Part shown: positions 12,268 through 23,585 of the stretch, piece by piece
Position numbering within the stretch: the stretch's first letter is position 1
Layout of the letters: each line of letters starts with the position of its first letter
NCBI GenBank assembly: GCA_024180945.1
Contig: JAKSGN010000023.1
Location: 1,116,001 to 1,180,000 of the forward strand
From: Macrophomina tecta
Taxonomy: Eukaryota > Ascomycota > Dothideomycetes > Botryosphaeriales > Botryosphaeriaceae
Direction of reading: 5' to 3'
DNA: 64,000 nt
Translations under genes and position numbers: made by a program
The notes under the pieces: generated by a model
What the model was told of the DNA's origin: nothing
The model's database searches: none
What the model saw: the letters and a program-made list of their open reading frames with translations, nothing else

Positions 12268-12865
12268 ACAAGTCACTACTGTGGGACCGGCTTCTGTGGA
12301 TTTCACGCCGTTGGCAGGGTTCTATGCAGGGCGGATACATCAGATCACTCCTACTTCGCCAGATCATGCAAACACATATCAGCCATCTGCGTTCTTGCTC
12401 ACAGTTCATCGCACGCTACCATTGTCTTTTTAATTGCTGGTCACCTGTGCCTTGGATCTCGCTTGATAGGCGAAGGGAATAAAGCAGCAAGGTTTGTCTT
12501 GAATGAGTGGAGGGGATAAGCTGGCTTACGGACTGTGACAAAAAAAGAAAAAAAATTGATTGTTGCTCCCGCCTTAACTATGCTTCCTTGAAAATAAGAA
12601 GAGACAAAATGTCAAAACAGCAAAAAGCTACCGAATAATTGTACCCTTTACAAGTCCCACGAGGATTAGCCTCGGTGATCTCGGCCTTCAATGCACATAT
12701 AGTTAGCTTTCGCTCGTCTCTTGCAATTATTCATCGCTGTTGCGCATTTAAATTTCTAAGATTTATGTTCAAAAAGGTCGAAGACGTCCTCGCTTCCCTC
12801 AAACGCATGTTCAGGGCTCCAGGCGTTGCTCCTGTAGGTAGGAGAGGGTCGGTTTTCAATATTTC
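12268..12865. other. intergenic, no gene seen
   Basis: AT-rich sequence with short frames only. It contains poly-A tracts near 12540 but no recognisable protein or RNA gene. Confidence 0.35.
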
Positions 12866-13012
12866 TGTTGGATCAATCACGTGTATTTGGCTTTCGCCAA
12901 GTGTAGTCTATTCAGGAGAGGATAAAAGGCCACTCCACGGCCGCCCTCCTCCAACACCATGCTAATTCATCCCATTACTACCGAATAAGCTGTCACATCA
13001 CTTGTTCGAACA
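12866..13012 (+). repeat. 147-bp TGTTGGA...AACA element, copy 1
   Basis: Nearly identical to 58024-58170 and related, in inverse orientation, to 37529-37685. It begins TGTTGGATCAATCACGTG, contains GGATAAAAGGCC, and ends CACTTGTTCGAACA. The TG/CA ends with short terminal inverted repeats suggest a solo LTR or MITE. A possible duplication (ATTTC) precedes it and recurs 2 nt beyond its end, so the duplication is not exact. Confidence 0.7.
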
Positions 13013-13584
13013 ACATTTCATAGGGCTTAACAGGTCATGCTTTACGACAGGCATACGGAAACTAAACTGCTTTAAAGATGGACGGATTCATATTCAGTAA
13101 AAATCGTAGTTATTGGATTAGCGTCGGGTTGGGTTGGGTCGCAATCGTTGGTTGAGGAGTGGCATGAATTAAGAGGGGAGAGGCTCTGGAGCCGTCCGCT
13201 ATCCTCAGAAACTAGGCTCACTACTTTGGGATACATCTGTGCCCTCGTGGATAGCCATATTCCAAAATGTCACCACTGTATTCTCCAAAGTCTTGCTATC
13301 ATGTCCATCCGCTGTCTTTTCCGATTGTTCTGCAATGATACTCGTTGCCGCAACCTCAAGCCACCGCCCTACTTGCCAGAAATGAACAGGTGAGATTCAC
13401 GTTACTGCGATGTTTGAAAATTCTAATACGGGGCAGGGGGTATATTTTGGCCATTCGTGTGAGACAACCTGCCGCAGCTTTCCTAATCCATAGCGTCTAA
13501 ACTATCATAGGCACAAGTTTTAAATTCGTTTCACGACTGACTCACTCTTATGCATGTACTCCGTGTACAGAATAAGTAGGAGAA
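13013..13584. other. intergenic, no gene seen
   Basis: A GGGTT-type short repeat occurs near 13125. No coding sequence could be supported. Confidence 0.3.
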
Positions 13585-13715
13585 TGTCAGACTTGAGAAT
13601 CATGTGACTTTCCGGTGCATCCGCTCACCCGTGTGGGGTATATAGGACCCTCTCCCCCACCCTCTACAGATAGCCAGCTGCTGCACAATTCATCACTTTT
13701 CTCAAAAGTTCGACA
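13585..13715 (+). mobile_element. 131-bp solo LTR-like element, copy 1
   Basis: Identical over 131 bp to 34201-34331. It begins TGTCAGACTTGAGAA and ends with the inverse TTCTCAAAAGTTCGACA, and carries GGTATATAGG. It is flanked by perfect 5-bp direct repeats GAGAA (13580-13584 and 13716-13720). TG...CA ends, a TATA-like box and 5-bp duplications are the marks of an LTR. No internal retrotransposon is attached. Confidence 0.8.
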
Positions 13716-14369
13716 GAGAAAATCTCTTTTTTGTACACACAGTTATTTATTTTCTCAAGTACAGTAGAAACAGTGATCTAGCTCACCTCTTGCATCTTCA
13801 TGGCAGCCGTGGACGTCATGCTATTTTGTCGGTTGAATTATTTCGCTACGCCGACTCTTTTCTCGTTGATCTCATGTTTCCTCTCTGTCGTCTAATGGTA
13901 CGACGGGACCTTCTCGCTCGCAACTCTCTAAGCCTGGCTACCGCTGTCACTGGCCGTTCAATAATCGGTTGCCTGGAGGCTATTGGTATCTCCGGAAATG
14001 TCTTCTCGTATGGTGCGACAGCTGTCCATGGGCTCCAATGTGGGTCGTAATTGAGCAAAAGGTGTGCGTGACTCATCTTCCGTTGGACATAGGGCTAAAC
14101 AGCATCAAATGAAAGGGCGGTTGGCTATCTGAGGAAGTTGGAAGGAAAAGCTAGATACCCTCATGATCCATCCGTGACCAGATATTTATAGTGTAAAGTC
14201 CTTCGGAGGTCGAATGAAGCCAGGCCACTAGCCGATGGTGGATGACATAAGAACGATGGATCTTAAAGCTGACTGCTGTATAGTCCAGAAGAATTACCAG
14301 TAAACCATTCACAAGCAAAGCAGGCGGGCGAGCGCATCTCAGTGTTTTTTAATTTTTTTTTTTTTAATT
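13716..14369. other. intergenic, no gene seen
   Basis: Short frames only. A T-run lies near 14344-14370. Nothing assignable. Confidence 0.3.
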
Positions 14370-15369
14370 ATTTATATCGAGGTTTTGCAAATTGGCTCGC
14401 GCAGTTTTACATGCCAGCCGCTGTACGACGTGGCTGCATCCTCAGCTTCCTTGGAGCGGAACAGAAGCCGTTCCTTGGCCGGCTCATTGGCAAAGCTGCA
14501 GCATTCGTCTCTTTGCTGCTTCTACATATTCGAATGCTCTTTTGAAACATGCGCGTATGTCCTAGCTCTATGATATCGATGTAATTAAGGGGCAAATAAT
14601 GCACAATCAGTGGTGGTAGTGACTGACAACGGCTCGTTCGTGTGCGCAAGGCACACTCGTGCGGAATGTATCGGCGCTGTGCAAGTGCTAAGTATGTACA
14701 TAAAGGACATTGGACGGCGTTTTTGTATGTTCTTAAGGCCGTTCGCATGCCTCGTGTTAATCTGCGACTATGACTTTCATTGTCTTAAGTAGCGAGTTCA
14801 TCTGCTCTTTTCTCTTTGCTCCCTCTATGGATTCGCGCTTCTATCTTCGCCTGCAACTTTCTAGATGCTTCAATCGCAGCGGTAAATCGCTTATTTTCAT
14901 CCTCACTTCTGGTGCCCCGTTCCATGAGAACTGCGTTCCGGTTGGCGAACTCTTTGTTCTATTCTGCGACGGAACCCCGCGGAGCTACAACATCGTCCAG
15001 CTTCGTTTTCTTGCATGGGATATACGTAGCATCGTGCGTTTAGCAATTTGCGTGCCTCTGTAGAAGGCGCGATAATCGGTTCATTCTGTTTGGCGGTGGC
15101 CGCATGACTGCAGGCGCGTCATCCGCATCTTCCGGCATTGTGGGGCAGAGCGCAAGATCCCTGGCAAAAGCTTTGCGTTGACCAAATTTGGCCCATAGTT
15201 TGCTCCGCTTCGCTGACGTGAGATACGGTTTTTCGTCTTCCCATTCTATACAGTCAACGACATGCAAGAGTTGAACGGCGGAGTGGCCATGCGGTACGCC
15301 GTTGAGATGACCGAACTGACCAGTTCTTCCGGTCCGAAGATTTGGTAAGAGTGTTGTAAGAGCATCCAT
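14370..15369 (-). pseudogene. decaying coding sequence, coiled-coil C-part
   Basis: One minus-strand frame starts MDALTTLLPNLRTGRTG at 15369. It reads through coding-like sequence (KRSKLWAKFGQRKAFARDLALCPTMPE), hits TAA near 15040, continues in the same frame as KKTKLDDVVAPRGSVAE, hits TAG, then reads NKEFANRNAVLMERG and a charged helical stretch ending at TAA. A further coding-like piece in another frame (FANEPAKERLLFRSKEAED) lies at 14370-14520. The stops are compatible with Gln-codon C-to-T changes. I do not recognise the family. The 5' end is 58 bp from the start of the divergent DUF3723 gene, so they may once have shared a promoter. Unannotated introns could explain some breaks. Confidence 0.45.
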
Positions 15370-15426
15370 GGATTTTAATCAAGCGGATTAGCAAGCGCCG
15401 GTCTGTTATGCCTAACTGCGCAGGTA

Positions 15427-18400
15427 ATGCAGTTCACAGTAAGCTCCAGTGCCGCTGGACATGCAACAGCGCTGCTGGGTAAGGGAGCGCTTAGTCGCGA
15501 AGAGCAAGCTATATCGTCTACGCCTGCTGGGTTGCTTCAGGCAGCCGCGAGTGTTTCACACGAAAACATGGGTGACGCAGCTGAGCCAGGCAATGATCGG
15601 CAGGCTCACTCTTTCTTCAAGGGTGTTGCCAAGGTCCCCATCGACGCTCTGAAATTCGATAATGAACTTTTCATACAGCAGCACAGACCGGTGTCCGAAA
15701 AAATTGTCACGAGCTTGCGTGATATCTTCCGCAGGGAGGGCTGTCTGCGCTATGACAGTGGCAACTGGCTCGATGCGCTCGTAGACCCTGACCACCTTCA
15801 ATCCGTCCTTGCCAGGAAGGGCCTGACAGAGGAAGACCTTCGCGCGGACGCCGAGAGACTGGAGCTGCTTGAGTTGAGCAGAGTCGACTGCCTCCAAGGA
15901 CTGCACCGCATCCTGGCAGCCTCAGATATTTTGGACCCTAACGATCGTTGGTGGACCGTGAAGCTTTACTCAAGAGGTGCGGTCCCCCCCCCTCCCCCCT
16001 CTTTTTTTTCCGTCGTTCTTTGGCCGCGACTGACCCACAGAGAAGAGCTGCCGAGAGATGCCTGCATCAGGAGCATCGAGCGCAGTCTCAACGAGCAACC
16101 CTATTCTGACGGCGAGATCTTCCGGAAGATCCTCCTGTATCGCAGGGAGCGCGACAAGAGCTCCGAAAATAAATGGTGGGCTCGGCTGACAAAGACTAAG
16201 CAAAAGGACTTGCGGCAGCTCCTTGGGAACTCAGACTTGACGCATGCCTTTGAGAACCTGACAGATATGCCTGGCCTCTGGCACCCCGTGAGACTCGGGG
16301 CACTGCATAGGCTGCTGCCTCTTCGCTGCGATGAGGTATATGGTGCATGTTGCGTATGCGAGTAGGGCTGACGGGGCTGCAGGAGCTGCTGCGCTATCTT
16401 TGCCACGTCTCCGAAGTCTGGAAAAAGGTCGTCGGAGAGTCGGACGTGCCTCCAGAGGCCATCGATCGGGACACGGTAGAGAGACTTGAGTCTCGCGCGC
16501 CTTCCGCTTCACATCGCGATCGCGAGATTATCGAAGAGTGGATCCGGTCCGGTGTTCTGTTTCGAAGCGTGTCGGAGCAAACGCAGCGGGATAAGCTGCT
16601 CACCGCTGTCGTGGCAATCCCGGGGCTGATTCCATCCTTGAGAAGCTTCTTCGAGAACCTCAAGTACATTGAGCCTTGCTGCAACATCCTCAAAAAGCTG
16701 CTCCCAGCCAAGGAGGGGCGCTCAATTTACAAGAGCTTCGCGGGGTCCTACTTTCCTCCAGGCGAGCAGACCGTCGAGCACGCTGAGAGAAAGAGGAAGA
16801 AAGTGCCGAAACGAGGGCACGAAAACGACTTGTGGCTCTCTTACGTCCAGCTCTGGGCCTTCTGTATGCGCCACTTCCCGTCCATGACGCAGTTCGCGCC
16901 GCGAAAAGAGTTGGGAAGGGACAAGCCCGCTAGCTGCTCTAATACCTCGCTGTGGCACTATCTCGGCGACTTGGCCGTTGTGCTGGGCTTCAGGACGGAG
17001 CAAGCCCTAAGCCTCAGGACGCAAGACCCATATGAGGCTCTTGTCAAGCAGCTGTTGAGAAGCATACGTCCGGAGTGCTCTCCGGACGCAGCCTTGGTAA
17101 CTCGGGTAGCCTCCATTCTCGATAAGGTAGACACTGTACCTGTTGTAGGACGGAGTCCAAGCCTTACACGTGAAAACGACTTACCGATAGAGAGAAGGTT
17201 CGGGCGACCGTTCGAGGATGACTTTGCCGAAGACAAAGATTTCTTGTTCGTACCTTTCATATACGAGAGCGAGCGCTCCATTGGGCCAGATATTAGCCCC
17301 TTCTTTGTGAAGCAAGATATATTCTTGAGCTTTTTTGGAGACAGATATGATAAGGTTTGCTGCAGTACGCGCTGGTTACCTTCGCCTCTCGTGAACTGAC
17401 TGATGCGCTAGGCAGAGGAAAGCACGGATGCAAGTAGCGATGATGATCCCGCTTCGCCTGCCCACGTCACACCATCGCCAGAGGAACCCTGCTTAGATCA
17501 AGCATGCGCGGCAAAAGTTCGAAAGCTCAATCAGACTCTGCGAAGAGGGGAACATCAGATCAGCAATCTGAAAGACGAGAGCACAGAACTCAGGAAGGAG
17601 ATCGATAGACTCACGAAAGAGCTGGACGTTCAGAAGGAGAGGGCGCGGGAGTCGGAGAAAGCGGAAGATGATGTACGGAGAAAGTATCATTCTCTGGAGA
17701 GATCTTCGAGGGCCGAGACGGAACAGCTTCAGACAAGATTGGCAGGCATTGAAAAGGAGCTTCAAACCGTCAGAATGCAGTTTGAGAATAAGGAAAAAGA
17801 GTTCGAGGAAAAGGTAAAGGAACTCGAGATGGTGACAAACCAGTGCAACGAGTGGATCGATAGGAACACTAAGCTGGCAGAAGAACTGGATAGCACAAAT
17901 TTTCTCCAGCGGCATCCCGACGAGATGGACCTGGAGCAAGAGGTAAGAAATATGAGCCATAAGATATCAGAGCTCAACGTGGAGCTCTCGAGGTCACAAA
18001 TGGCTGCTGCAGAGGCTGAAAGAGTGGCGAAAGAAGGCGAGGAAGCCCTCAAAGAGGCAGCAAGAAAAGCTCGCGATGACTGGGAGGCGCGCGAAGAGGC
18101 ACAAAGAAAAGCTGGCGAGCTCGATGCCGCTCTTAGGGGAGCACAAGAGGATTCTCTTCAACTACGTGTAGCTCTTGCTAATGCAGAGAAAAAGGCGGAA
18201 ACCCTCCAAAGCAGGCTTCACGAAGCGTTGAGTGAGGCTGAGCGGAGCCTAAAAGCTTTCAAAGAAGCAGAGTCAACCGCGGCTGAGCAGAAGCGTCGGC
18301 TCGATGAGGCAGACGAAACCATTTCCGGACAAGCGTCTGAAATATCCGGACTACGCAGTCGACTTAATACTGCGCAGGAAAAGTGCCAAGAGAGACTTAT

Positions 18401-19130
18401 TGAAGCGCAGCAGAAAGAGAACGCGTGTCGCGAAGCAAATGAGCAATTAAAGAAAGCTATCGACGAGGGCGAGAGGCAAATAAAGAACATGGAGAACGAA
18501 ATGCTGGGCTTAAGAAAGCTACTAGAAGGTAGAACCGACGCTCCGAAGGATCTGCCCTCGGAGGATAGAGCTCTCCTAGACCTTTTATCAATGTCGATGA
18601 AACAGCCCGCAGAGTCGTTGGGGTTGTTTTTGATAGACTCGTTAACCGCTATGATATTAATCAGGATTCCAAAAAAGGACAGCGAAGTCGCAATCGAGCG
18701 AGTCTTACAGGCCGTCGACAAAACAGGCAAGAATGGAGAGCTTCGGGTCATGTTCACGGAGGTGATCCGAAGTAACTGGACTTCGGAATATATCAAGAAT
18801 GCAATGCTCCAGGGCCATTACTGCAGCTTCACAACTGCGTCTAAAGTGGATCTACTTTCTATTAGAGAAGACAAGGTTAACGGGGAGAATAGTAGCGAGG
18901 CAAGGAAAAGACAGCCGACGATGGAACCCAATGAGTTCCGTGTGGACTTGCTTGGAGGATGGACATTGACAGACAACGGTAAGAGGCGAAAGCTCAGCAA
19001 CAGAAGGCCTTACCAGCACCGAAACTTCACTGAATGGCACACCGGGACAACGGAGGTGAATGCAGAAGCCGAGAGGCAATTCTTTCAGCACGAACCAGAA
19101 GTCAGTATGGAAGAAGATGAAGAATTATAG
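15427..19130 (+). CDS. DUF3723 family protein with coiled-coil tail, four exons
   Basis: Exons 15427-15976, 16043-16335, 16383-17354 and 17412-19130 join in frame to 1177 aa. Introns are 66, 47 and 57 nt; the first has a C/T-rich tract and CTGACC branch, the second GGCTGACG. The N-terminal ~500 residues carry the DUF3723 pattern: FFKGVAKVPIDAL, DCLQGLHRI, RWWTVKLYS, PYSDGEIFRKI, LHRLLPLRCDE. An acidic stretch (SSDDDPASP) leads into about 330 residues of heptad-like Glu/Lys/Gln coiled coil, then a basic KRRKLSNRRP patch and acidic end. The function is not known. Members are fungal-specific, variable between strains, and common cargo of Starship giant transposons. Initiation could also be at the in-frame Met at 15568. 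All frames are open. Confidence 0.85.
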
Positions 19131-19638
19131 CAGCAGGTCTCTGGTAAGTCAGAAACGGTATTTACATCCGGGTTTCTCTACTAGCTTTAGGTGGCTTCTT
19201 CGTAGGTTTTTGTACTAGATTTAGGTGGATTTTTCGTGGTATGTTTTACCTGGGAAGTAAGGTTAGACCCTTGATCCGAACCCAATGAGGTGTGTAAAGG
19301 GATCTTAATGTGTCGGAGCTTAGAGAGAACAGTTGTTGCGAGTGCAGATGATCAAAGTTCATTGGGTGAGGCTTGGCAAAGTTTTACATGATGCTGAGAG
19401 GAAGGGGAGGGAGGCGTCTCATACACTCTTGCTACGCGAGCGGGCTACATATATAGTTTCACGTAGCATCTCCTTTTTGCAACAACTTAGGTAAATGGGC
19501 TCTACATGTTAATGTATATTTGCTAGCCTCTCAAAGAGCAGTTCCTTGGCAGAGTGGAGAAGCAAAAAGAAAGAATGAAAAATAGAACCATTTCCAAGGA
19601 AGACGAATGGAAATTCCCGATTCAAGCCTGTGTCCGTA
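19131..19638. other. intergenic between convergent genes
   Basis: A short imperfect duplication (TTTAGGTGG...TTCGT) lies around 19185-19245, probably in the 3' UTR of the DUF3723 gene. Otherwise no gene was seen. Confidence 0.35.
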
Positions 19639-20100
19639 CTACGGCATGCAGAGAAAAACGCTTCCTCCATCCAAGTATCCCACGCCGACCAAGTGCTGAC
19701 CGTCATAAGGACAAGAATAATTCTCGGTGTCCACGTTTGTATCGCCGCCTTTCCTGCAAGAAAAATACACTGCGGCCACCACAGTAGAAACGCCTATGGA
19801 GTCGACGGAATAAGCATCCGGGCCTCTGAGACAGAAAGATGAAGTGGTATCGTCCGGCATAACGCTCCAGCACGATTGGTCAGAATCCTTAGCGACCGTG
19901 TACTTGAGCTGTGTCGGCTGGATAGTGCTAGCTAGCTTGAAATACGAATCTTCGTTTGCATCGAAATGTTCTCGGCCGGCGCTCATAGAGCAAGCGGTAC
20001 TTGAGATGCCGGGCGTCTTGAGGTTCGCATTTGGGGTTGAATGTCCAGATTGGAAAAGAGCAGCGACCGCAAGGGCGGCTGTGAGGGCCTTGATACCCAT
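19639..20100 (-). CDS. small secreted six-cysteine protein (candidate effector)
   Basis: The ATG at 20100 gives 153 aa. Residues 1-20 (MGIKALTAALAVAALFQSGH) form a classical signal peptide: short basic start, Ala/Leu core, small residues before the cut. The mature chain has six Cys, in the contexts STACS, QSCWS, SSFCL, FSCRK, YSCPY and FLCMP, and many Ser/Thr/Gly, as expected for a disulfide-stabilised extracellular protein. It resembles no enzyme I know. Small secreted Cys-containing proteins in gene-poor compartments are frequent effector candidates, but that is inference. The coding sequence is intronless. Upstream lies a CT/TA microsatellite. Confidence 0.75.
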   Translation of the reverse strand: MGIKALTAALAVAALFQSGHSTPNANLKTPGISSTACSMSAGREHFDANEDSYFKLASTIQPTQLKYTVAKDSDQSCWSVMPDDTTSSFCLRGPDAYSVDSIGVSTVVAAVYFSCRKGGDTNVDTENYSCPYDGQHLVGVGYLDGGSVFLCMP

Positions 20101-20154
20101 CTTTCGGTACTTTTGTGTTCGCCTTCTCAACGCGGGCGGCTCTTCAGCGGATCA

Positions 20155-20157
20155 CTA

Positions 20158-20194
<37 letters not shown>

Positions 20195-20196
20195 CT
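20155..20196 (+). repeat. (CT)n(TA)n microsatellite
   Basis: A run of CT dinucleotides passes directly into a run of TA dinucleotides, within the presumed promoter of the minus-strand secreted protein gene. Confidence 0.95.
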
Positions 20197-21073
20197 TCCA
20201 CGATAGTGGTTCAAGTCCAGGGCGTCTCGTCATTTTTACAAATCATTTTCGGATCTACCATATTGGTATGTAATTGCGCATCATTCCATGCGTCGCTGGA
20301 CATACATGCAGTACTGAACGAGTCATCCTTTTTTGCTCTTTTTCTTCGTAGAGCTAAGAATTCTTTTTATCGTCTCGTGAACATGAAAACTAACTTATAG
20401 ACTCAAGATTTTGGGAAAGGCAGCCCGATCGGGTGTCAGCCGCACTCTTTAACCCATACGACAATATTTGTAACGCGAGAGATTATTTACGTCCCGCTCA
20501 AGATACTAACTAATATATTTCGTGAATCATCTGGCTGGAAGATGGAGCGCATCATTGTATATGACCATTCCACACGCATTTTTAAGTAATAGAAGCCGTT
20601 CAATAAGCTTACCGTGCGTGTATATGTGTGAATTTAGGCACATCTAAAAGCGTTTACATAATTTATTTTAATAGAATTATCACCAATAAAATATATTTAC
20701 ATCTCGCTAACGGCCTCTCACACACAATGGTTCAGAATGATGGCGTTTATGTGAAAGGAATTAATTCCATGATTTTCTAAATTATTGAGAAATCGAGAAT
20801 ATCTGTGCATTTACAATGGAAGTGCTGGGCTTTTTACTGTGATTCCTTGTGGTTTCTCTTCTCTCCATTTCCCCTCACTTTTCTCTTGTCAGGATAATTC
20901 GGATAGCCTGGTATGCTGCAAGTCTAATGCGACATAGCATCATTCATTATTTTTTTTATTTTCCGAACGTGTGGACTATAAGTATTGACATGCTCGTCCT
21001 CAACCCCATTCTTCACTAAGCAGCCGTTCCTCAGCCAGTTTTCAGACCATTCGGACCTCACCCGCGCCCCAAC
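20197..21073. other. intergenic, AT-rich
   Basis: No gene seen. Near 20965-21073 a TATAAG-like box, a pyrimidine-rich stretch and an A-C-rich leader precede the small secreted peptide gene and look like its promoter and 5' UTR. Confidence 0.4.
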
Positions 21074-21305
21074 ATGAAGCCTGTTTCATTCCTCGTCGCC
21101 ATGGCCCTCTTATGGGTAAGCCTACGTCATCAAGACGCATGGCATTCTAACGACTAACAAACGGTGCCAGACGGCCTCGGCATCCCCGCGTCGACGACCC
21201 ACTAGGGATGAGTCCACGTCACTCAAGCTTCTGGAAGAAGCGACCGGGCAGAATATGCATGCTCAGGCAGCCGGCATGGAAATTATCGAGCCAGTGGTTG
21301 TTTGA
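21074..21305 (+). CDS. 58-aa secreted peptide, two exons
   Basis: Exon 1 (21074-21115) encodes MKPVSFLVAMALLW. A 55-nt intron (21116-21170) has GTAAGC donor, two CTAAC-type branch sites and TGCCAG acceptor. Exon 2 (21171-21305) continues TASASPRRRPTRDE and ends EPVVV. The spliced product has a strong signal peptide (cut probably after WTASA), then an RRR basic site, a potential Kex2-type processing signal, and an acidic/helical 35-residue tail without Cys. Neither exon alone forms a long frame. The promoter-like sequence directly upstream supports a real gene. The product may be a secreted peptide or precursor of one. The family is unknown. Confidence 0.6.
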
Positions 21306-21598
21306 ACTCGCCCGGCCTGTCCAGACATGTCATTTTCGCAGTCCTTGACCACACGTCAGTCGGCATGGAGGGAGTAGTGCAGGTCCGTGATTTGGAAGCA
21401 TAGGTCACAGTCTTTACATTCGTACCGTTGGAACGCGATTGCTGCGACGGACGTAACATGGAGTAGAATTAATATAGTCCGATCTCTACCTTCTATTTTC
21501 CGACGTGGCACAGATCCAAGGAAGCTGACCCGCCATCGTATTCTAAGTTCACGGCTTGTAGGAACTGTGCTAGCGGGCCTCTGGTGGAGGGTGAAGAT

Positions 21599-21740
21599 GG
21601 TGAAGAAGAAGAAGAAGAAAAAGAAGAAGAAGAAGATGATGATGATGATGAGTCATACATCCGTCGGCCTCAATAGGCCATAGGGACACGGAACGCCATT
21701 TTACGCTACGCTACATTAAGATCCCGGTTCATCCAAGGCC
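21599..21740 (-). mobile_element. 5'-truncated LINE 3' tail
   Basis: Read on the minus strand the segment contains GTCCCTATGG, GGCCGACGGATGTATGA, then (ATC)n and (CTT)n. The same order occurs on the plus strand at 40850-40962 and 53500-53610. It is the 3' end of a LINE family with a trinucleotide tail. Confidence 0.7.
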
Positions 21741-22659
21741 CAGCACATCTTATGCGAAGAAACCATTCCTCCCTCCTGTTCCACACTCTGAAAATAGACT
21801 GACAAAAGCATCAATGGATAAAGCTTAACAAGACACAAGGAGAAAGAAAGGAAATGTGAAATTATAGCTATCGATGGACGGTGAACGTACAACCTCGGAG
21901 TATTTCTCGCCTGGTGCCAAGTATCACGTTTATTTAGCTTTACTGGCATAGTTAGTTCTAGCTAGGCATGAGTGAATCTACCATCACCTGAGTCAAAACT
22001 TGACTGCCAGAAATCCAGCACTTTGCGCATGAACATGCGAATGAGGCCGAAAGAGACGGACTCGAGGTCCTGTTGCTCGTTCACTTACGATATCCGTCCC
22101 CTTGTCAAACGTTGGCGTTCAAATCAACACAGCGTGGGGTGCGAGCCACGATTGCTATCCTATGACGGTTTGTCGCGTTTGAGCGAACCTGATAGAGTAC
22201 GGTGAGGACGAATCAGCACCCCCTGCCACACAGCACCACACCACACCACACCGCGCCACACCTTTGCTACTCCAACCATCCTGTTTCAGCACCGCCTATA
22301 TGGATTGTGCTGATAACAAACTTGTAAGAATACAAAACGAAGAGTAGCATCATCGAGAATGAAGATAGTGATATGTTATCGGACCGTGCTAGAATCAGTG
22401 CGGTGTCACACCTTTTCCTCAACTCAACTCCACGGACGCCTCCTGTCGGATGCTTGCGGATATTTACACTTTATTGATTCTGTTAGTGTAATTACTTGCA
22501 AAGAGGTATACATACGGGGTGCCTCTGCCACCTCCCTCGACCTCAATACCTTCTTCAATACCACCAATGATCAGTATCCAACACCTCCTAATGAATTTTT
22601 ATACAGAGGCGTGTTCGTGTCGGTAATTTCAAACTTAATCCTACAGGTAACGTTAACAA
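21741..22659. other. intergenic, no gene seen
   Basis: A short CCACA/CACAC simple repeat lies at 22232-22262. A 135-codon plus-strand frame at 22359-22766 has no recognisable domain and runs into a repeat, so it is not called. Confidence 0.35.
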
Positions 22660-22810
22660 TGAATTATTTAGATAGATCAATAATTGATGGAACATGGTCA
22701 TGCGAGCCTCAAAATGGGAGCCAGTCCGCGAAACTGATGATGGAGTTCTGGTTGTTCTTCTACTAATGAGTGGCGCTGGCTATAGATATTTACACTATAG
22801 CCAAGGTAAG
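22660..22810 (+). repeat. dispersed repeat, also at 26970-27110
   Basis: Both copies share the order GATAG...CATGGTCATG(C/T)GAGC, CCAGTCCG(C/T)GA, CTGATGATGG-like sequence, then CAGCTACA/GGCTATAG...TATTTA and ACTATAGCC/CTATAACCG. They have diverged by many substitutions, mostly transitions. The parent element is unknown. Confidence 0.5.
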
Positions 22811-22859
22811 CTTAGCTAAATCAGGCATTAAGGCATTGATCAGCCAACGATTGGGCTCA

Positions 22860-23130
22860 TGTTCCATCAGTAATTACTCCTACGCTTTCTCTAGTGCGTT
22901 ACCTAGCTTCTCTTTTATTATATCCATACCCCTAGGTGCGTTGTTTAGTTCTAGATAAAGTTCTAGAACCTTTACTTTTAAATAAAACTAGACGTGTTCG
23001 ATTAGATTTAAATCCGAACTATAGACTAGCTAATAAGTAACGTTTATACGCTTTTCTTTAGACCAATTACGTACTTTAATAGCCGTATGTTATTCTATAG
23101 AATAGTATACCTCTGCGCTAAATAGTTAGT
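22860..23130 (-). pseudogene. heavily mutated Tc1/mariner transposase relic
   Basis: Aligns along its length with the transposase C-terminal region at 35215-35460. Collinear blocks are CTTTAAAT(G/A)AAAC, GTTC(A/G)ATT(G/A)GATT and AAATCC(G/A)(G/A)(A/G)CTATA. Most differences are G-to-A or C-to-T, giving AT-rich sequence with no open frame. This is the pattern expected from RIP or long decay. Confidence 0.65.
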
Positions 23131-23144
23131 TATGAGAATTTGAA

Positions 23145-23585
23145 GGAAATATTGATACGAGATATAAGTGTGAAAAATGCGACCAAAAATTTCTACGGTC
23201 GTTCAACATCAAGATGCACGAAAAAAAGCATAACCCTGTTCGCATCCGGTGCGAAAGTTGTTCAACCTGTGGGGAAAGCTTTTTCCGGAAAGCAGATCCC
23301 CGACGACATTATCATAGTGTACAAGATCCCTTATCAGATGATTTAATTTACCCCTTAGATGAGCAGAGCTTGGTACTGACTCAAACATGCAGGTACACTG
23401 AGAAAAAAAAAAATTCAGTTGTGATAAGTGTAACGCCAAGTTCCCGCGAAATGGCAGTCTCTCAAGGTAATCCTCTCCACAAAATTATAAATAAGTACCT
23501 TCAATGTGATTTAATTCTTCATGGAAGAGCAGCTGACATTTTTAAAAGGCATAAGAGGAGTTACTGTCCTCGAAACCGATCATGA
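23145..23585 (+). pseudogene. C2H2 zinc-finger protein remnant
   Basis: The frame from 23158 reads RYKCEKCDQKFLRSFNIKM then H, EKK, H: a perfect C-X2-C-X12-H-X3-H finger. A second half-finger follows (CSTCGESFFRKADPRRH). A poly-A run at 23402-23413 shifts the frame, after which a third finger start (FSCDKCNAKF) and a closing IFKRHKRSYC are visible in different frames. No start codon or full finger array remains, so the gene is broken. The original was a nucleic-acid-binding zinc-finger protein. Confidence 0.65.

Noticed and set aside
18218..18796. 192-codon minus-strand frame
   Set aside because: Antisense shadow of the DUF3723 coiled-coil region (Ser/Leu-rich mirror of Glu/Lys codons).
22359..22766. 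135-codon plus-strand open frame
   Set aside because: It overlaps a dispersed decayed repeat and has no domain.
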